Assembly (NCBI GenBank): GCA_030737835.1
Contig: JAUJYN010000012.1
Coordinates: 4,841,585-4,905,584 of the forward strand
Origin: Acorus gramineus
Lineage: Eukaryota; Streptophyta; Magnoliopsida; Acorales; Acoraceae
Direction of reading: 5' to 3'
DNA length: 64,000 bases
Shown here piece after piece: positions 11,804 through 22,362 of this stretch. Below the pieces are notes generated by a model. The model searched no databases and was not told where the DNA came from. It saw only the letters and a program-made list of their open reading frames with translations. Positions within the stretch are counted from its first letter, which is position 1. Every line of letters begins with the position of its first letter. The translations under genes and the position numbers were made by a program.

Positions 11804-12476
11804 CACTCACTTCATTTTTGTGTTTTATGAAACCTGAAATGAAATGATACGAAGGTAGAGACTTTCAATTTTATTTTTTTGGAATGATATGGGACTTCAG
11901 TTGTTTTTTTTTTTTTTAGAAAGACACCCACTTCATTTTTTTGTTGTTAGAGACTTCAATTTCATAGTTCTGTTTTTTTTTGTCGGTCTTGGATACTAAG
12001 TAGGTCTTGGATACTAAGTAGGAAAAAATGAAGTGGGTTGTTCTTGATTTCTCCAAGCTGCCTTTTTTTTTAGATGATATATATTATTTGTGGATTAATT
12101 TTTATATTTTTGTGGTTTCTAGACCCAATGTGGATCTTACCATTTTAATTTTTTGTAAGAATTGTTAGAGATGCTTATGTTGTTGGGAAGGGGATTTGAA
12201 GAGGGGGATGATTATTTATGGGTGTCTAACAATTGCCTTTTGTTAGGGAAATTTTCATTGAAAATGTTTTTATATCAATTACATGATATCTATTGTTGTA
12301 CATTCTTCGATCTTGTTTGATTTTTCAAGTATCCATGTGTCTATGTGTGTGTGCGTATTTGGAGATTATTTTTTGTGGAGTTATTTTAATTTGTTGTAGA
12401 TGATATAGATTTTTTGTGATTTGATTTTTATATTTTTGTGGCTTTTATTTCTTAAAAGGTGATTATTGATATCAAT

Positions 12477-14447
12477 ATGGAAGGTGACAATGAGTGTATT
12501 GACGAATGTAATGATAATGGTGTGCCTGAAGTTGGTATGGCATTCGATTCCGAAGAGAGTGCATATCAATTTTACAACGCATATGCAAGATCAGTTGGAT
12601 TTAGCATCTGAAGAAGTGGTGTATCGAAGTCCAATAGCATAGTGAGAAAGCGAAAATTTTGTTGTTCTAAAGAAGGGATGAAAGGGGTTGATAAGCGAAA
12701 AGTCTTGCACCCGCAGCCGGATACAAGAACAGGATGTGAGGCACATATAGTTATCATTTATCAGTCTTCTGGTGCTTATTGTGTCACTAAATTTGAACAA
12801 AACCACAATCATGATCTTGTAACAACCCCTTTGCGTCACAATTTGAGGTCTCACAGAAAAATTGAAAAGGCTCAAGCTGCTCAGGTTGATATTATAGATG
12901 GGTCAGGATTGGCACCAAAAACCGTTATGGATTTGATGAGTGGACAAGTTGGAGGCAGAAGGAATCTTGGTTTTGTCTTAAATGATGTGAAGTCTTACTT
13001 GCGCACTAAAAGAGAAAGTAGAATGGAAAATGGTATTGCGGGTGCTCTTTTTCAGTATTTCAACAACAAGCAACAGCAAGATCCATCATTCTTTTACTCA
13101 ATGCAACTTGATGCCGATGAACAAATAACTAATGTGTTTTGGGCCGATTCTAGGTCTATTGTCGATTATGCACATTATGGTGATGTAATTTGTTTCGACA
13201 CGACCTATCGCACAAATAATCATGGGAGGCCATTTGCACCATTCGTTGGAGTGAATAATCATAGACAAACAATTATTTTTGGTGGTGCATTGCTTTATGA
13301 TGAGACAGCCGACTCATTTATTTGGTTATTTGAAACTTTTCTTCAAGCAATGTCAGGGAGACGTCCGAAGACTATTCTAACAGATCAATCAGCGGCGATG
13401 GCCAAAGCTATTTTAGTTGTCCTACCAGAGACTCATCATCGGCTATGTCTGTGGCACTTGAGCCAAAATGCAACAAAACATCTTGGACATCTTTATGCTA
13501 TCGAAGGCTTCAGAAGTTCCTTCTATGCTTGTATTTATGGGTACGAGACGGAGGATGAATTTCTATATGCTTGGGATAACATGCTTGAGAAATACAATCT
13601 TCGAGATAATAAATGGCTTCAACAAACTTTTGTTGAGAAGGAGAAATGGGCTCTAGTGTATGGGAGAGACACATTCTGCGCGGATATGAAGAGTACACAA
13701 CGTAGTGAAAGCTTCAATGCTCTTCTGAGACGCTACCTGAACTCAAAGCATGATCCATTGCGTTTCTTTCAGCATTTTGATAGGGTTATGGATGATCGGC
13801 GTGAAAGTGAATTGAGTGCTGATTTCAAGATGATGAATACAGTACCGGTAATTCCATTTCATGCTTTGATGATGACATGTGTCATAAAGGTTTACACGCC
13901 AGAGATATTTGAGTTATTTCAAGCAGAGTATGGAAATTTTTTGAATTGTTCTATCTATATTCATCGGGAGGTGGGACATATGATAGAGTACAAAGTTCGT
14001 AGAGATTGTGGCAGTGAAAGAACCATTCTTTATAATTCATCTAATGAGATGGTCACTTGTAGCTGTAAAAAATTTGAATTTATGGGTATCCAGTGCTGTC
14101 ATGTTCTAAAAGTTCTTGATCACAGAAATATTAAGGAGCTTCCACAACAGTATATCTTGAAGAGGTGGACAAGATATGCAAAATCTGGTGTTGTGCATGA
14201 TATGTGTTCTTCTTTAGTACAAGTTGATGCTATTTCTGATTTGGGAAGACGATTTCAACAATTAAGTCATGGTCTCATTCAAGTGGCATCCAAGGCATCT
14301 GAAACAGATCATTCAACAGAGCTACTTAAACGTCGCACAAAAGAGATAATGGAGGAGGTTGAGATAGATTTGCGAACATCATCTCAAAATTTGCAAGATG
14401 ACAGCAGAAGCAGAATTGCAGCACATGCAGTAAGAACCATAGAGTAG
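12477..14447 (+). pseudogene. FAR1/FHY3-type MULE transposase with one in-frame stop
   Basis: The frame from ATG 12477 to the stop at 14445-14447 is open except for TGA at 12609-12611, where FAR1 proteins have an Arg codon (context GFSI-x-RSG), so a CGA-to-TGA change is likely. The rest is intact: 601 residues from the next ATG (12642). Numbered from that ATG: the FAR1 zinc-binding region ends in NHNHD (about 54-58); the DDE catalytic set is D186 (FDTTYR), D248 (LTDQSAAM) and probably E356 (RSESFNALL); CxxWH-type CLWHLSQ follows the second Asp; the SWIM zinc finger is C473, C475, C486, H487. Such proteins cut and rejoin MULE ends, and some were domesticated as light-signalling factors. Sitting between TIRs, this is a transposon gene. 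Reinitiation at 12642 would lose part of the DNA-binding domain; stop readthrough or a recent loss are the alternatives. Confidence 0.9.
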
Positions 14448-14449
14448 GG

Positions 14450-15150
14450 AGCTCGAATATCCTGTAGCATCCCACAATGAAATTCATTTACTATTCATCG
14501 AATTGGGGTCCATAATGTGGGGATAATGAATCAAGAAATCAATTCCAGAAAGTGATGGATTTTGTAACATAATAGTCAGACAATAGATGAACATGGCTGT
14601 TGAAGAGTTAAGGGAGATATGCATCCTCTTAACATAAACCAAGGTCCGACATAAAATTGAATTTATATCATACATCATAATAATCCATCAACCATATCAG
14701 TTATTTACCCATGTGAAGAAGATAACACCATGCAACCTTTCAATGCATAGTTGTTGGCATAGATGGAAAAAAACAATAGACTATCTGCCTTTCTATGGTG
14801 ATCTCCTCAAAATCCTATTTTATAAGGAGAGTACTCATCAATCAAGAACAACTCATCAAAATGAAGCCACATATAAGAAATCAAACATGTTTCATTTCTA
14901 CGTTAAGGTCAATGAGTGTCTAAGGCCGTTGATACAAAAGGTAAAGATCCCTCTCATTATAACATTATACAAGCTTCCAAAAAACCATACACATTCAAAT
15001 ACAAACTTTCATAACCATACACATTCATTCAAATACTAATTCAAATACAAACTTTCATAACCATACACATTCCTTCAAACACAGATGTCCACAACCATAA
15101 CCTATTGTCCCAAATCAAAATTACAACTCCAAGGCATCAAAACCAACCAA
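14450..15150. other. MULE internal spacer between convergent genes
   Basis: AT-rich sequence downstream of both genes. It carries short direct repeats of CATAACCATACACATTC-like words (about 14985-15100). No coding region is supported; transcript ends of the two convergent genes would fall here. Confidence 0.5.
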
Positions 15151-15152
15151 AA

Positions 15153-15569
15153 TTACATGTGATAAAAAATGAGGATGAGAATTGTGAGAATCAGGACCAA
15201 CAAGAAAATAGTACAACCGAACATGACAAGTATGATATGAGTGATAGGCAAAACAACTGATGTAGGTGGGCATTCATGTGGATGCTGAGCTTGTACTACC
15301 TCTCTTTGCAGTGGATCAGTTTGGGAAATCATGCATGTAGGTGCTGAGCTTGAACTACCTCTCTTTGAAGAGGTCAGCAATGGAGTGGAATGGTCAGCAG
15401 TGGAGTGGACAGCATACTTGGTAACAAATTCAGTGGCCTCCTCAAGATTTTGGAAGCCCCTGAATATTGGCTCTCGAAACTCATGTATTTGTGCTTTGCA
15501 TTCAGGCCAATTCGTATACACGCCCGGGGTCCTGCCTATTGCAACTGCGTAATACTTAAATTTTGCCAT
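15153..15569 (-). CDS. MULE ORF2: RNase H1-type hybrid-binding domain plus C-terminal membrane anchor
   Basis: A 138-residue minus-strand protein, convergent with the transposase. Residues 4-52 match the RNase H1 N-terminal hybrid-binding domain (also named viroplasmin domain): KYYAVAIGRTPGVYTNWPEC, then KAQIHEF, FRGFQNLEEATEF, with the usual aromatic and Gly positions (Y6, Y7, G12, G16, W21, C24, F39). Known members bind RNA/DNA hybrids or duplex RNA. No RNase H catalytic domain follows; instead there is a Ser/Pro-rich linker (60-105) and one strongly hydrophobic helix at about 106-135 ending the protein. The start at 15569 is preferred over 15596 because a splice acceptor (ATTGTAG, cut after the complement of 15574) falls between them. 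Function unknown: nucleic-acid binding tethered to a membrane is inferred. Confidence 0.75.
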   Translation of the reverse strand: MAKFKYYAVAIGRTPGVYTNWPECKAQIHEFREPIFRGFQNLEEATEFVTKYAVHSTADHSTPLLTSSKRGSSSSAPTCMISQTDPLQREVVQAQHPHECPPTSVVLPITHIILVMFGCTIFLLVLILTILILIFYHM

Positions 15570-15960
15570 GAACCTACAATAAAACATATCATTCATCTCA
15601 TATCAAAAATAAAATTAGTACATGATTCATATATGAACCAACTCAAATACTGAATCCAAATGAGCATACATAAAAAACCCAATGAACCAAACTATCAAAA
15701 ATTACATACCTGATATCTAGATAGCGGTTTAATTGTCTTTGTACTTACCTGAACTACCTTGTTTATGCTAGCTTAATAAGAAATAACTATTGTTATGTAT
15801 TGATTCAAAACAAACAGAGTTTTTTGTTATTGGATCTTAAGAGGCTTCATTCCTCCCTTGATAAAAACAGGGGATTGATATTTCTCCACAGGACTTGTCT
15901 GATGTACCATACAAAATGAAACCAACTCTAACTTCTCTATTTTCTTTTTACAATATACAG

Positions 15961-16282
15961 AGAAATCTTGATGGATTACTCGGAGCATATGGAGAGACTT
16001 GGGGATTTTGTTTTTGAGCTACTATCAAAAGCTGTTGGTCTAGCACCCAGCCATTTGAAAGACGTGGATTGCACAAAGGGCCGAGTTATTCTCTCACACT
16101 ATTAGCCAGCGTGCCCCGAACCGGACCTCACTATGGGCACCACCAACCACTCTCACCCAGACTTCCTCACAATCCTTTTGCAAGACAACATTGGTGGTCT
16201 CCAAGTCCATGATCAGAATCAATGGATAGATGTTCCCCCTATGCCAGGCGCCTTCGTTGTAAACATTGGAGATTTGTTGCAG
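15961..16282 (+). pseudogene. Captured exon of a 2-oxoglutarate/Fe(II) oxygenase (ACC-oxidase-homologue type)
   Basis: One whole exon with its splice sites (acceptor ACAG before 15961, donor CAG|GTAATGG after 16282). The translation begins EILMDYSEHMERLGDF and continues through the oxygenase core: [10 protein letters not shown], then [16 protein letters not shown], then [24 protein letters not shown] codon interrupts the expected SHYYPACPEP stretch (a TAC-to-TAG change). The iron-binding HxD motif reads HSH, so the Asp is lost. This is a plant 2-ODD exon of the ACC oxidase homologue group, caught between the MULE ORF2 and the right TIR. It cannot make an enzyme. It lies antisense to any transcript running from the right TIR into ORF2. 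Confidence 0.85.
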
Positions 16283-16597
16283 GTAATGGAGGCAATTAAA
16301 CTTCTACACACACCAACAAACACAATTGATTCACAACTACATCTTTAAATAACATGACCTGCTGAAAATTCTCTTACATGATAGTTTACAGGGTTGGCTG
16401 TTCTTTAAGGAGCATATAAATGCACTTTTGATACAAGAAAACAATAAAAAGTTTTAAATGGTCTTTTGGATACTTGTAGACCCCTTGATTCAACATTATC
16501 ATTCATTATACTAACAGATCTACCAAACTGTTTATTCAACATGTACAAGTCTCTCCAATGGATAAGTAGAGGAATAGACCATTTTTAAACAACAAGC

Positions 16598-16842
16598 GTA
16601 CCAAGTTATTGTCTAGGAGTGCAATCTTCATTTTTATAACTAGGATGCACTTTTAAATTCCCCAATGGATGATCTCCTGCAGCCCCAAATATTCATTAAA
16701 ATTAAGCATCTCCCCAAAACATCTCCCCAAATATTCATTAAAATTAAGCATCTCCCCAAAAATAACAAATAGATCAAATCTACAAACACACAAACATATA
16801 AATAAATCCACAAAAAACCAAAACATATTAGATCTAGAAACC

Positions 16843-16899
<57 letters not shown>

Positions 16900-17335
16900 A
16901 CAAAAAATCTATATCATCCAAAAAAAAAAAAAAACTAGGTCTCACCGGAAGGGGTAGTCGGACAGTGATGACGGCGTCGGACTTGAGGGGCGTCGGGGAG
17001 GTCGAGAGGCGGAGCCGGAAGGGGTAGTCGGACAGTGACGACGACGTCGGACTTGAGGGGCGTCGGGGAGGTCGAGAGGAGGAGTGGGCTTTGGCGTCGG
17101 GGAGAAGAAGAAGTGGTCTGTGAAGATGGGTTTTCTGAAAGGGTTAGGTCGAAGAGAAGAAGACTTGGATGTGAAGATGGGCGAGACGGACGAAAACGGA
17201 AGCAAACGGAGGAAAATGAGATGGTCTGTTAAGTGAGAACACGTGAGAACATGTGCTTTTGTTTCATCCACGTGTCGTCTTTCTATTGGTAGAAACAGGG
17301 TTTCTCTGTTCTTAAAAAACAGAGGTTCCCATCCC
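16598..17335 (-). repeat. Right terminal inverted repeat of the MULE
   Basis: Inverted copy of the left arm, with a shorter (TA)n tract (16845-16897), two rather than three 42-bp units, and its own ~66-bp duplication of the GTCGGACAGTGA region (about 16960-17090). A GTGAG donor is conserved on the minus strand (CCG|GTGAG, intron beginning at 16945). Confidence 0.9.
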
Positions 17336-17344
17336 GTATATATC
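17336..17344. repeat. Right 9-bp target site duplication of the MULE
   Basis: GTATATATC, identical to 11048-11056. Confidence 0.9.
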
Positions 17345-18970
17345 CCCCTTTAAATATGGGTGCATAAGTTTTAATTGAATAAAATAATCCATAAAAAAGA
17401 GTAAAAAAATAATGGACGACTTTTAGTTTGACTTGTTGTAGAAGATAATAATGGTTAGTTGCTTGTACGGTGACCAAAAAAGTCAATTATGGGTAAAAGT
17501 AAAAAATCTGATAAGTAACAAATTATTGGAACTTATTTTTTTATATATATATTTTAAATATTAAATTTTAAAATATATATATTCAAATAAAGGAATATAT
17601 ATTTTCAAAAAATAAAATATATATAATTGAAGAATTAATGGTTTTTATATTTTTAAAATATATATATATCAATATAAAATAATATTTATATATCCAGGAG
17701 AAAGTGAAAATAATATTTATATATCAAGGAGAAAGTGAGGGTTCACCCTCTTTATTTTTCTAGGTGATTGCACTCCTGTCTCCAACTATCCCCTTCTATT
17801 TTTTCATATCATTTTTAAAATTTTATAACGTTATATGAAAAATTATTAATAAATACTATTAATATTAGTCTATTTGTATAAAAAGTTATACCATTGTAAA
17901 TATTTCATTAAGACTTTTAAAATGAGTATAATATTAAATAATTTTTAAGTTATTTAAATTAATAAATTTTAATTAAATAAAATAACATAATTCTTGAACA
18001 ATTAAACATATGAGGATTTATTTAAAATTAATTTTAAAATAATTTAATTTTAGTCTTATTTTGAAGGTCTCTGTGAGACATTTTTAACGAAAATTTACTT
18101 TTAATTAAGAATTTAGAGATATAAAATGTGATTAGAGATGCTCTAAATATGGTGTATATATCAGCTCCCTTTTAAAAAAGGTGTCTCTCCAAGTGGGTGT
18201 GTGTGGATATGGCAGCTAGTCTTCGAGATGGCTCCTTCAATGATAAAATATATATATACACACACTATGTACCTACGTCACAGAATTTTCTCCCCGATCT
18301 CATCCATATCATTATATTTACATTGTCGAAACTACTAATAGACTCTGAAAGAGTAGGTGTGACATGGTGATGGTGATGGTGATGGTCATGGTCATGGTGC
18401 TGTTTTTGTCGCATGTATATATAAATATCAAAGTGTGATTCATAATCTCCATGTTATCATCTCTGTGGATGTTGACCATAAGATGAAAGAAAACATTGTT
18501 CTTATAAACATCAAAAATGTCATAGACTATTGTTTAAAATAAACTAAAAATAGAAAGGATGAGAAATTATTTATAAAATGATTAAATAATCCCATGAAAA
18601 TTTGAAAACTAAACCCTCAAAATTTAGCCCTCCGTTTCATTGATTAGTTTTGTCTCTATAGCTTCTATGGGACTTTCTTTTTAAATGGGGCTGCCCGACC
18701 AGTTTATCCTGACCCAATAATAAGGTGTTGTTACTCACAGTTTGGAACCTGTGACCTATATTAGGCATGAGAGATGGAGCACTACTTGCATAAACCTTGA
18801 ATCTTAGAATTAATCTAAGAAAATTATCCAACATTCATCCATATATTCATCACATATATAGATAAATATTTCAAGGTAAAATCGTAAACTAAAAGAATCT
18901 ACAAATTCATCCTAATTAAGTTTGGATGATTTACACAAGGATAATTGTTTAATTAAAATACTATTATTAC
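17345..18970. other. AT-rich intergenic sequence, no gene seen
   Basis: TA-rich up to about 18170, including a direct repeat of AATAATATTTATATATC. A GTGATG hexamer-like microsatellite lies at 18366-18402. No supported gene. Confidence 0.5.
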
Positions 18971-18979
18971 TAACACGGT

Positions 18980-19740
18980 TTTGTTGCTAACTAATTAAGG
19001 ATAAAAGTACAACTAGCACATACTCAAGAAAAGAGTGTTTATAATTAACCTAAAGATACATCAAAAGCTAGGCGACCTACGATCATGAACTACACTTTGA
19101 GAGGCACACAGCTCAAACCTCCTAATCTGGAAAAGGAAATTTAAGGAGGGGTGAGCTATAAACTACTCAGTGAGTAAATCATCATCACCCTCATGATACA
19201 TTTTATATTTTAAAATAATAGAATAACAATATCACATGAAAAGGAAAATAAGACAAGTCAATCACACACTCACACACCAAGTACATATGACATTGATTCT
19301 TCATGATGCAAACGATGTAGCATGAATGCGTATGTCCGTCTTCGCAGTTATCAAGTTCGCAAATTAAATTATAGACAATGGATCGTCACCCAGACATGGG
19401 CCTATTCTCCGACAGGGTTCAATGTAGACCACGTCACCAGGACTTAAAATCATCAAGAATTATATTGAGCCACCAAGCCTAAAGGATGCATGCATATAAT
19501 TATTACAAACAAGATGCATGCAACATGATTTATAAAGAGAACACATGAATAATTTCACAACATTCCATAGAATACATGTATAAAATAAATACTCTCACGC
19601 TCAAGCATTCAAATAAGCAAAATGACATATTTAATCAGGGCAATTAAGATTTACACTCCTCACATGATGGCATGAATACATAATATAAGCAGTTAAAAAA
19701 TAACATATAATCCTACGTCATACACATCTCCGATCCTACG
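18980..19740 (-). mobile_element. Possible LTR-retrotransposon terminal fragment
   Basis: Read on the minus strand, this stretch carries phrases that look like plant Gypsy-type LTR or leader sequence (GGCCCATGTCTGGGTGACG near 19390; TACTCACTGAGTAGTTTATAG near 19165; AGGTCGCCTAGCTTTTG near 19070). Neither terminus nor coding sequence is visible. The call rests on general resemblance only. Confidence 0.3.
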
Positions 19741-19924
19741 TGTTATATTATGGAGTTTGATCATGTGCATGTGTAGAGTATTATTATTGGCACTTCATAG
19801 ATTCGGACGGGAGTCGAGCTCTCTGCTGAGCTCGCAAGGATCTAGGCAAGCAACAAAGAGAAGCATTGAAGTGCATACTGAGATACTTATGAGGTACTAC
19901 TGACCAATGCTTATGCTTTAGCAG

Positions 19925-20375
19925 GGCCGAGTTGAGGCTACAGGGATTTGTAGATGTAGACTTTGCTAGTGAGGTCGATCAGAGGAGGAGCACTACTGAT
20001 TTTGTCTTTACAGTAGATACTTTGCAGTCAACTAGATTTCATACAGATGATTGTTGCTTTATCCACTATAGATGCAGAGTATGTAGTTAGACAAAAGCTA
20101 TCAAAGAGATGATCTGGCTACAGGGTTCGTTGACAGAATTGGGATTCAAACAAATAAAGAATGTTTTGCACAGTGATAGTTAGAGTGCAATGCATTTAGT
20201 GAAGAACTCTGCATTTCATTTGAGGACCAAACACATAGGACTTCTTTATCATTTTATTAGGTCACTTTTTAATGATTAGAGCCTATTGCTTGAGAAGGTC
20301 TAGGGTGGCAAGAATCCAGTCGACATGTTGACCAAGACAGTGACTACAGAGAAACTGAAGATATGTTGATCTCTG
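19925..20375 (+). pseudogene. Ty1/Copia retrotransposon RNase H fragment
   Basis: Decayed remains of the C-terminal Copia pol region. Recognisable blocks in order: GFVDVDFASEVDQRRSTTDF (the DxDFA...RRSTxG motif of Copia RNase H), then KAIKEMIWLQGSLTELGF, LHSDS-SAMHLVKN, RTKHIGLLYHFIR, and a final VDMLTKTVT-like tail. Several stop codons (for example TAG in place of the Gln codon of DSQSA) and at least one frameshift near 20070 show it is dead. In live elements this domain degrades the RNA strand during reverse transcription. It lies just upstream of an LTR-like segment, as expected for a 3' end. Confidence 0.85.
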
Positions 20376-20389
20376 TTACGATTTTTAGA

Positions 20390-21429
20390 TGAAACTTGAG
20401 TTGTTTTGATGTCTTTGTTTTTAAAGTTGCGCTTCTTCTCTGGGTCCACAAAGAACCTTCCACGAAACCATGATGTGACGGTACATAAGCATCCGATATT
20501 TAAGCAAACCCTCCTCATCCATTTCTTCAAGTTCCTAGTGGGTGAAATACACTGGTTATTTCCAATTGTCAAACAAAATAAACTAGTGAAGCGAATTCAA
20601 GTAAATGAAATGACTGAACACTCTTGAATACCACATTTTGTTTTTTTAGAAGTTGTGGATGGACGGGACAACAAACATATCTCCTTGGAGAGTTGGCCAT
20701 CTGACCGGGAGACATAAACAGAGGCCGCGAGCGAGAGAGAGGCATACTAGGGGGAGAGGCATACCGGGGAGGGGGGGGGGGGGCTTTGTATTTGGGTTTG
20801 GGGTGGGTAGTGTGTATATATGGGAACTTCGGGGTGTAAAATACACAAGGTGGGGTCTGTTACAATGGGGTGGGGTAGGTCGGGGTAGATTTCTTGTTTT
20901 AAAATGACACACAAATTGGTTTTTTTGTTGTTTTTGGGATGTGGGGTTCTTAAACTAAGATATGGGTATATCTCTCAACACAAAAAAAAAGGAGGTGTGG
21001 GGTGTTTGTGAGGCAATAGTGGAGAGAGGCAAGTAAGAGGAGAGAGGAAAAAGAAGAGGAGCGGTTCCCTTCAGGTTTCTCCACGAATTCCGAGTTGTAT
21101 TGAGGTTGTGTTCTTCATATTATTTGAAAGGTTATTTAAGGTTTCATTGAGGTAATTTTATATCCCTCTTTTATCTTGTACTCCTCATGTTTTTGGCAAA
21201 ACTTGAGAAATATTATTATTATTATTATTATTTGATATAATGGATTGTTGTTGGAGTATTCCGTGAATCTAAGCTTAAGCCAAACCACGTTAAATTGAGT
21301 GTTTCCTTGTTGTTTGTTTGCTTTAATATTTTCTGATTGCGTTGGTGATTGATTAAGACCGTGTATAATATTATTCCGCATTAGTATTATTTATTCCATA
21401 CAGATAAAAAAAAATTGAGAATCCCAACA
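20390..21429 (+). mobile_element. Copia LTR relic
   Basis: Sequence between the Copia RNase H relic and a primer-binding site. Its right edge ends AATCCCAACA, directly followed by the PBS at 21431. The left edge is not sharp. It contains a G run (20767-20783), an (ATT)n tract (21210-21231), and a GGTTTCATTGAGG-type leader. Both features support an LTR, but the interior may hold other insertions. Confidence 0.5.
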
Positions 21430-21430
21430 G

Positions 21431-21442
21431 TGATATCAGAGT
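21431..21442 (+). promoter_or_regulatory. Primer-binding site (initiator Met tRNA type)
   Basis: TGATATCAGAGT is one or two changes from the standard Copia PBS TGGTATCAGAGC, placed right after the LTR end ...CAACA. A second copy, TGATATCAGAGC, is at 21707-21718. Confidence 0.7.
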
Positions 21443-21551
21443 GATTCCTAATTAGTTGTAACAGACCAATGTTCAATTTATTTGTGTGAGATAGTTAAGG
21501 AGAATTCTAGCAGTAAGATGATTAAGTTGAATAATTCTAATTGATTGATAT

Positions 21552-21718
21552 AGAAGCCAAACCATGTTATAATGGGTGTTTCCTTCTTGTTTGCTTGCTT
21601 TAATATTTTCAGATTGCATCAATGATTGATTAAGGCCGCGTATAATATTATTTTGTATTAGTATTATTTATTTCATATAGATAAAATTATTCGAGAATCT
21701 CAACCGTGATATCAGAGC
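21552..21718 (+). repeat. Second partial copy of the LTR end with PBS
   Basis: About 165 bases repeat 21275-21442 (AGCCAAACCA... through TGATATCAGAGC) with scattered changes. It is a tandem remnant of a second LTR/PBS junction from the same Copia family. Confidence 0.7.
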
Positions 21719-22000
21719 GATTCCCGACATCTACAACATTCCGAATAGATTAATTCACATTTTAGTTAGCGGGGTACAAAAGATTTGTTAGTGATGACAA
21801 ACACCATTGTTAATTAGTTTGTGGAATACACTAATCCAATGGCTTTGACAGCTGGGTCTTTATCATTGATAGGGTCTTGTCTTTTTGACAGGGCCTGAAT
21901 CCATATATGGGCCTGTTGTATAAAGAAAAACATCCAACAAGGCAACAACAGTTCAGTACTAAATTTAGCATCCACTAAAACTATCCATCCCAGACACTTA

Positions 22001-22008
22001 TATATAAA
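22001..22008 (+). promoter_or_regulatory. TATA box of cysteine-rich peptide gene A
   Basis: TATATAAA, 88 bases before the first base-region of the ATG at 22096. It lies in a block conserved in all copies (CCACTAAAACTATCCATCCC, then CAGACAC, then the TATA box). Confidence 0.7.
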
Positions 22009-22095
22009 CACCTCTCTACAGCTTCACAACACATTGAAGGAATTTAATTTTTTTTCTTATACCATCAAAAAGTTAAAAGTCCACACATCATTAAA

Positions 22096-22362
22096 ATGAC
22101 TTGCAAGAGGGCAATTGTGATAATGGTGATCTTGGTGTCGATGTTGGTGATGAAGGCCTCAGCGAAGGACTTCGACATCTATGATTGCACCTATCACTGC
22201 ATGGCTGATCAATGCCTACCACTCCCGGGTGCAACATGGGATTCGTGCTTGCGTGCGTGCTACTTCGCTTGCAAGGAACTCCAGAATGGCGACGGCTCCA
22301 CACAATTTCAAGCCCCATTCTTCATGCTTTACAACCACCCAGCTCCGCCACCATCACCCTAG
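22096..22362 (+). CDS. Secreted six-cysteine peptide A (thionin-like family)
   Basis: An 88-residue precursor. Residues 1-23 form a signal peptide (basic start, hydrophobic core, cut probably after ASA). The mature peptide has six Cys at 31, 35, 40, 51, 55 and 59 in the order C-X3-C-X4-C-X10-C-X3-C-X3-C, which suggests two short helices held as a hairpin by disulphides, then a Pro-rich tail (APPPSP). Plant thionin-like and other helical-hairpin defence peptides share this layout; antimicrobial or signalling function is inferred, not shown. Copies C and D differ at only a few residues (D at two). The next element downstream is the CACTA transposon, which entered 174 bases after the stop. The ATG follows a conserved leader ending ACACATCATTAAA. 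Confidence 0.8.
   Translation: MTCKRAIVIMVILVSMLVMKASAKDFDIYDCTYHCMADQCLPLPGATWDSCLRACYFACKELQNGDGSTQFQAPFFMLYNHPAPPPSP

Larger units (their letters stand above)
11057..17335. mobile_element. Mutator-like element (MULE) with long TIRs, FAR1-type transposase
   Basis: A 6,279-bp element. Its ends are long inverted repeats (left 11057-11803, right 16598-17335), starting GGGATGGGAACCTCTG and ending with the exact complement, flanked by a perfect 9-bp duplication GTATATATC. Inside, in order: a FAR1/MULE transposase on plus (12477-14447, one stop codon), a convergent hybrid-binding-domain/membrane protein on minus (15153-15569), and a captured oxygenase exon on plus (15961-16282). The two arms differ mainly in microsatellite length and tandem copy number, which suggests a recent insertion. 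The convergent two-gene plan recalls maize MuDR, but the second protein is unlike MURB by the features visible here. Confidence 0.93.

Noticed and set aside
15153-15569. Viral origin for the viroplasmin-type domain
   Set aside because: The same domain is standard in eukaryotic RNase H1, there are no other viral parts nearby, and it sits inside a DNA transposon.
20653-20907. Gly/Arg-rich frames around a G run
   Set aside because: Homopolymer-driven and inside a Copia LTR-like region; no protein likeness.
22091-22318. Minus-strand frame conserved opposite peptide genes A, C and D
   Set aside because: Conserved only because the copies are nearly identical in DNA; the plus frame has signal peptide and Cys framework, the minus frame has neither.
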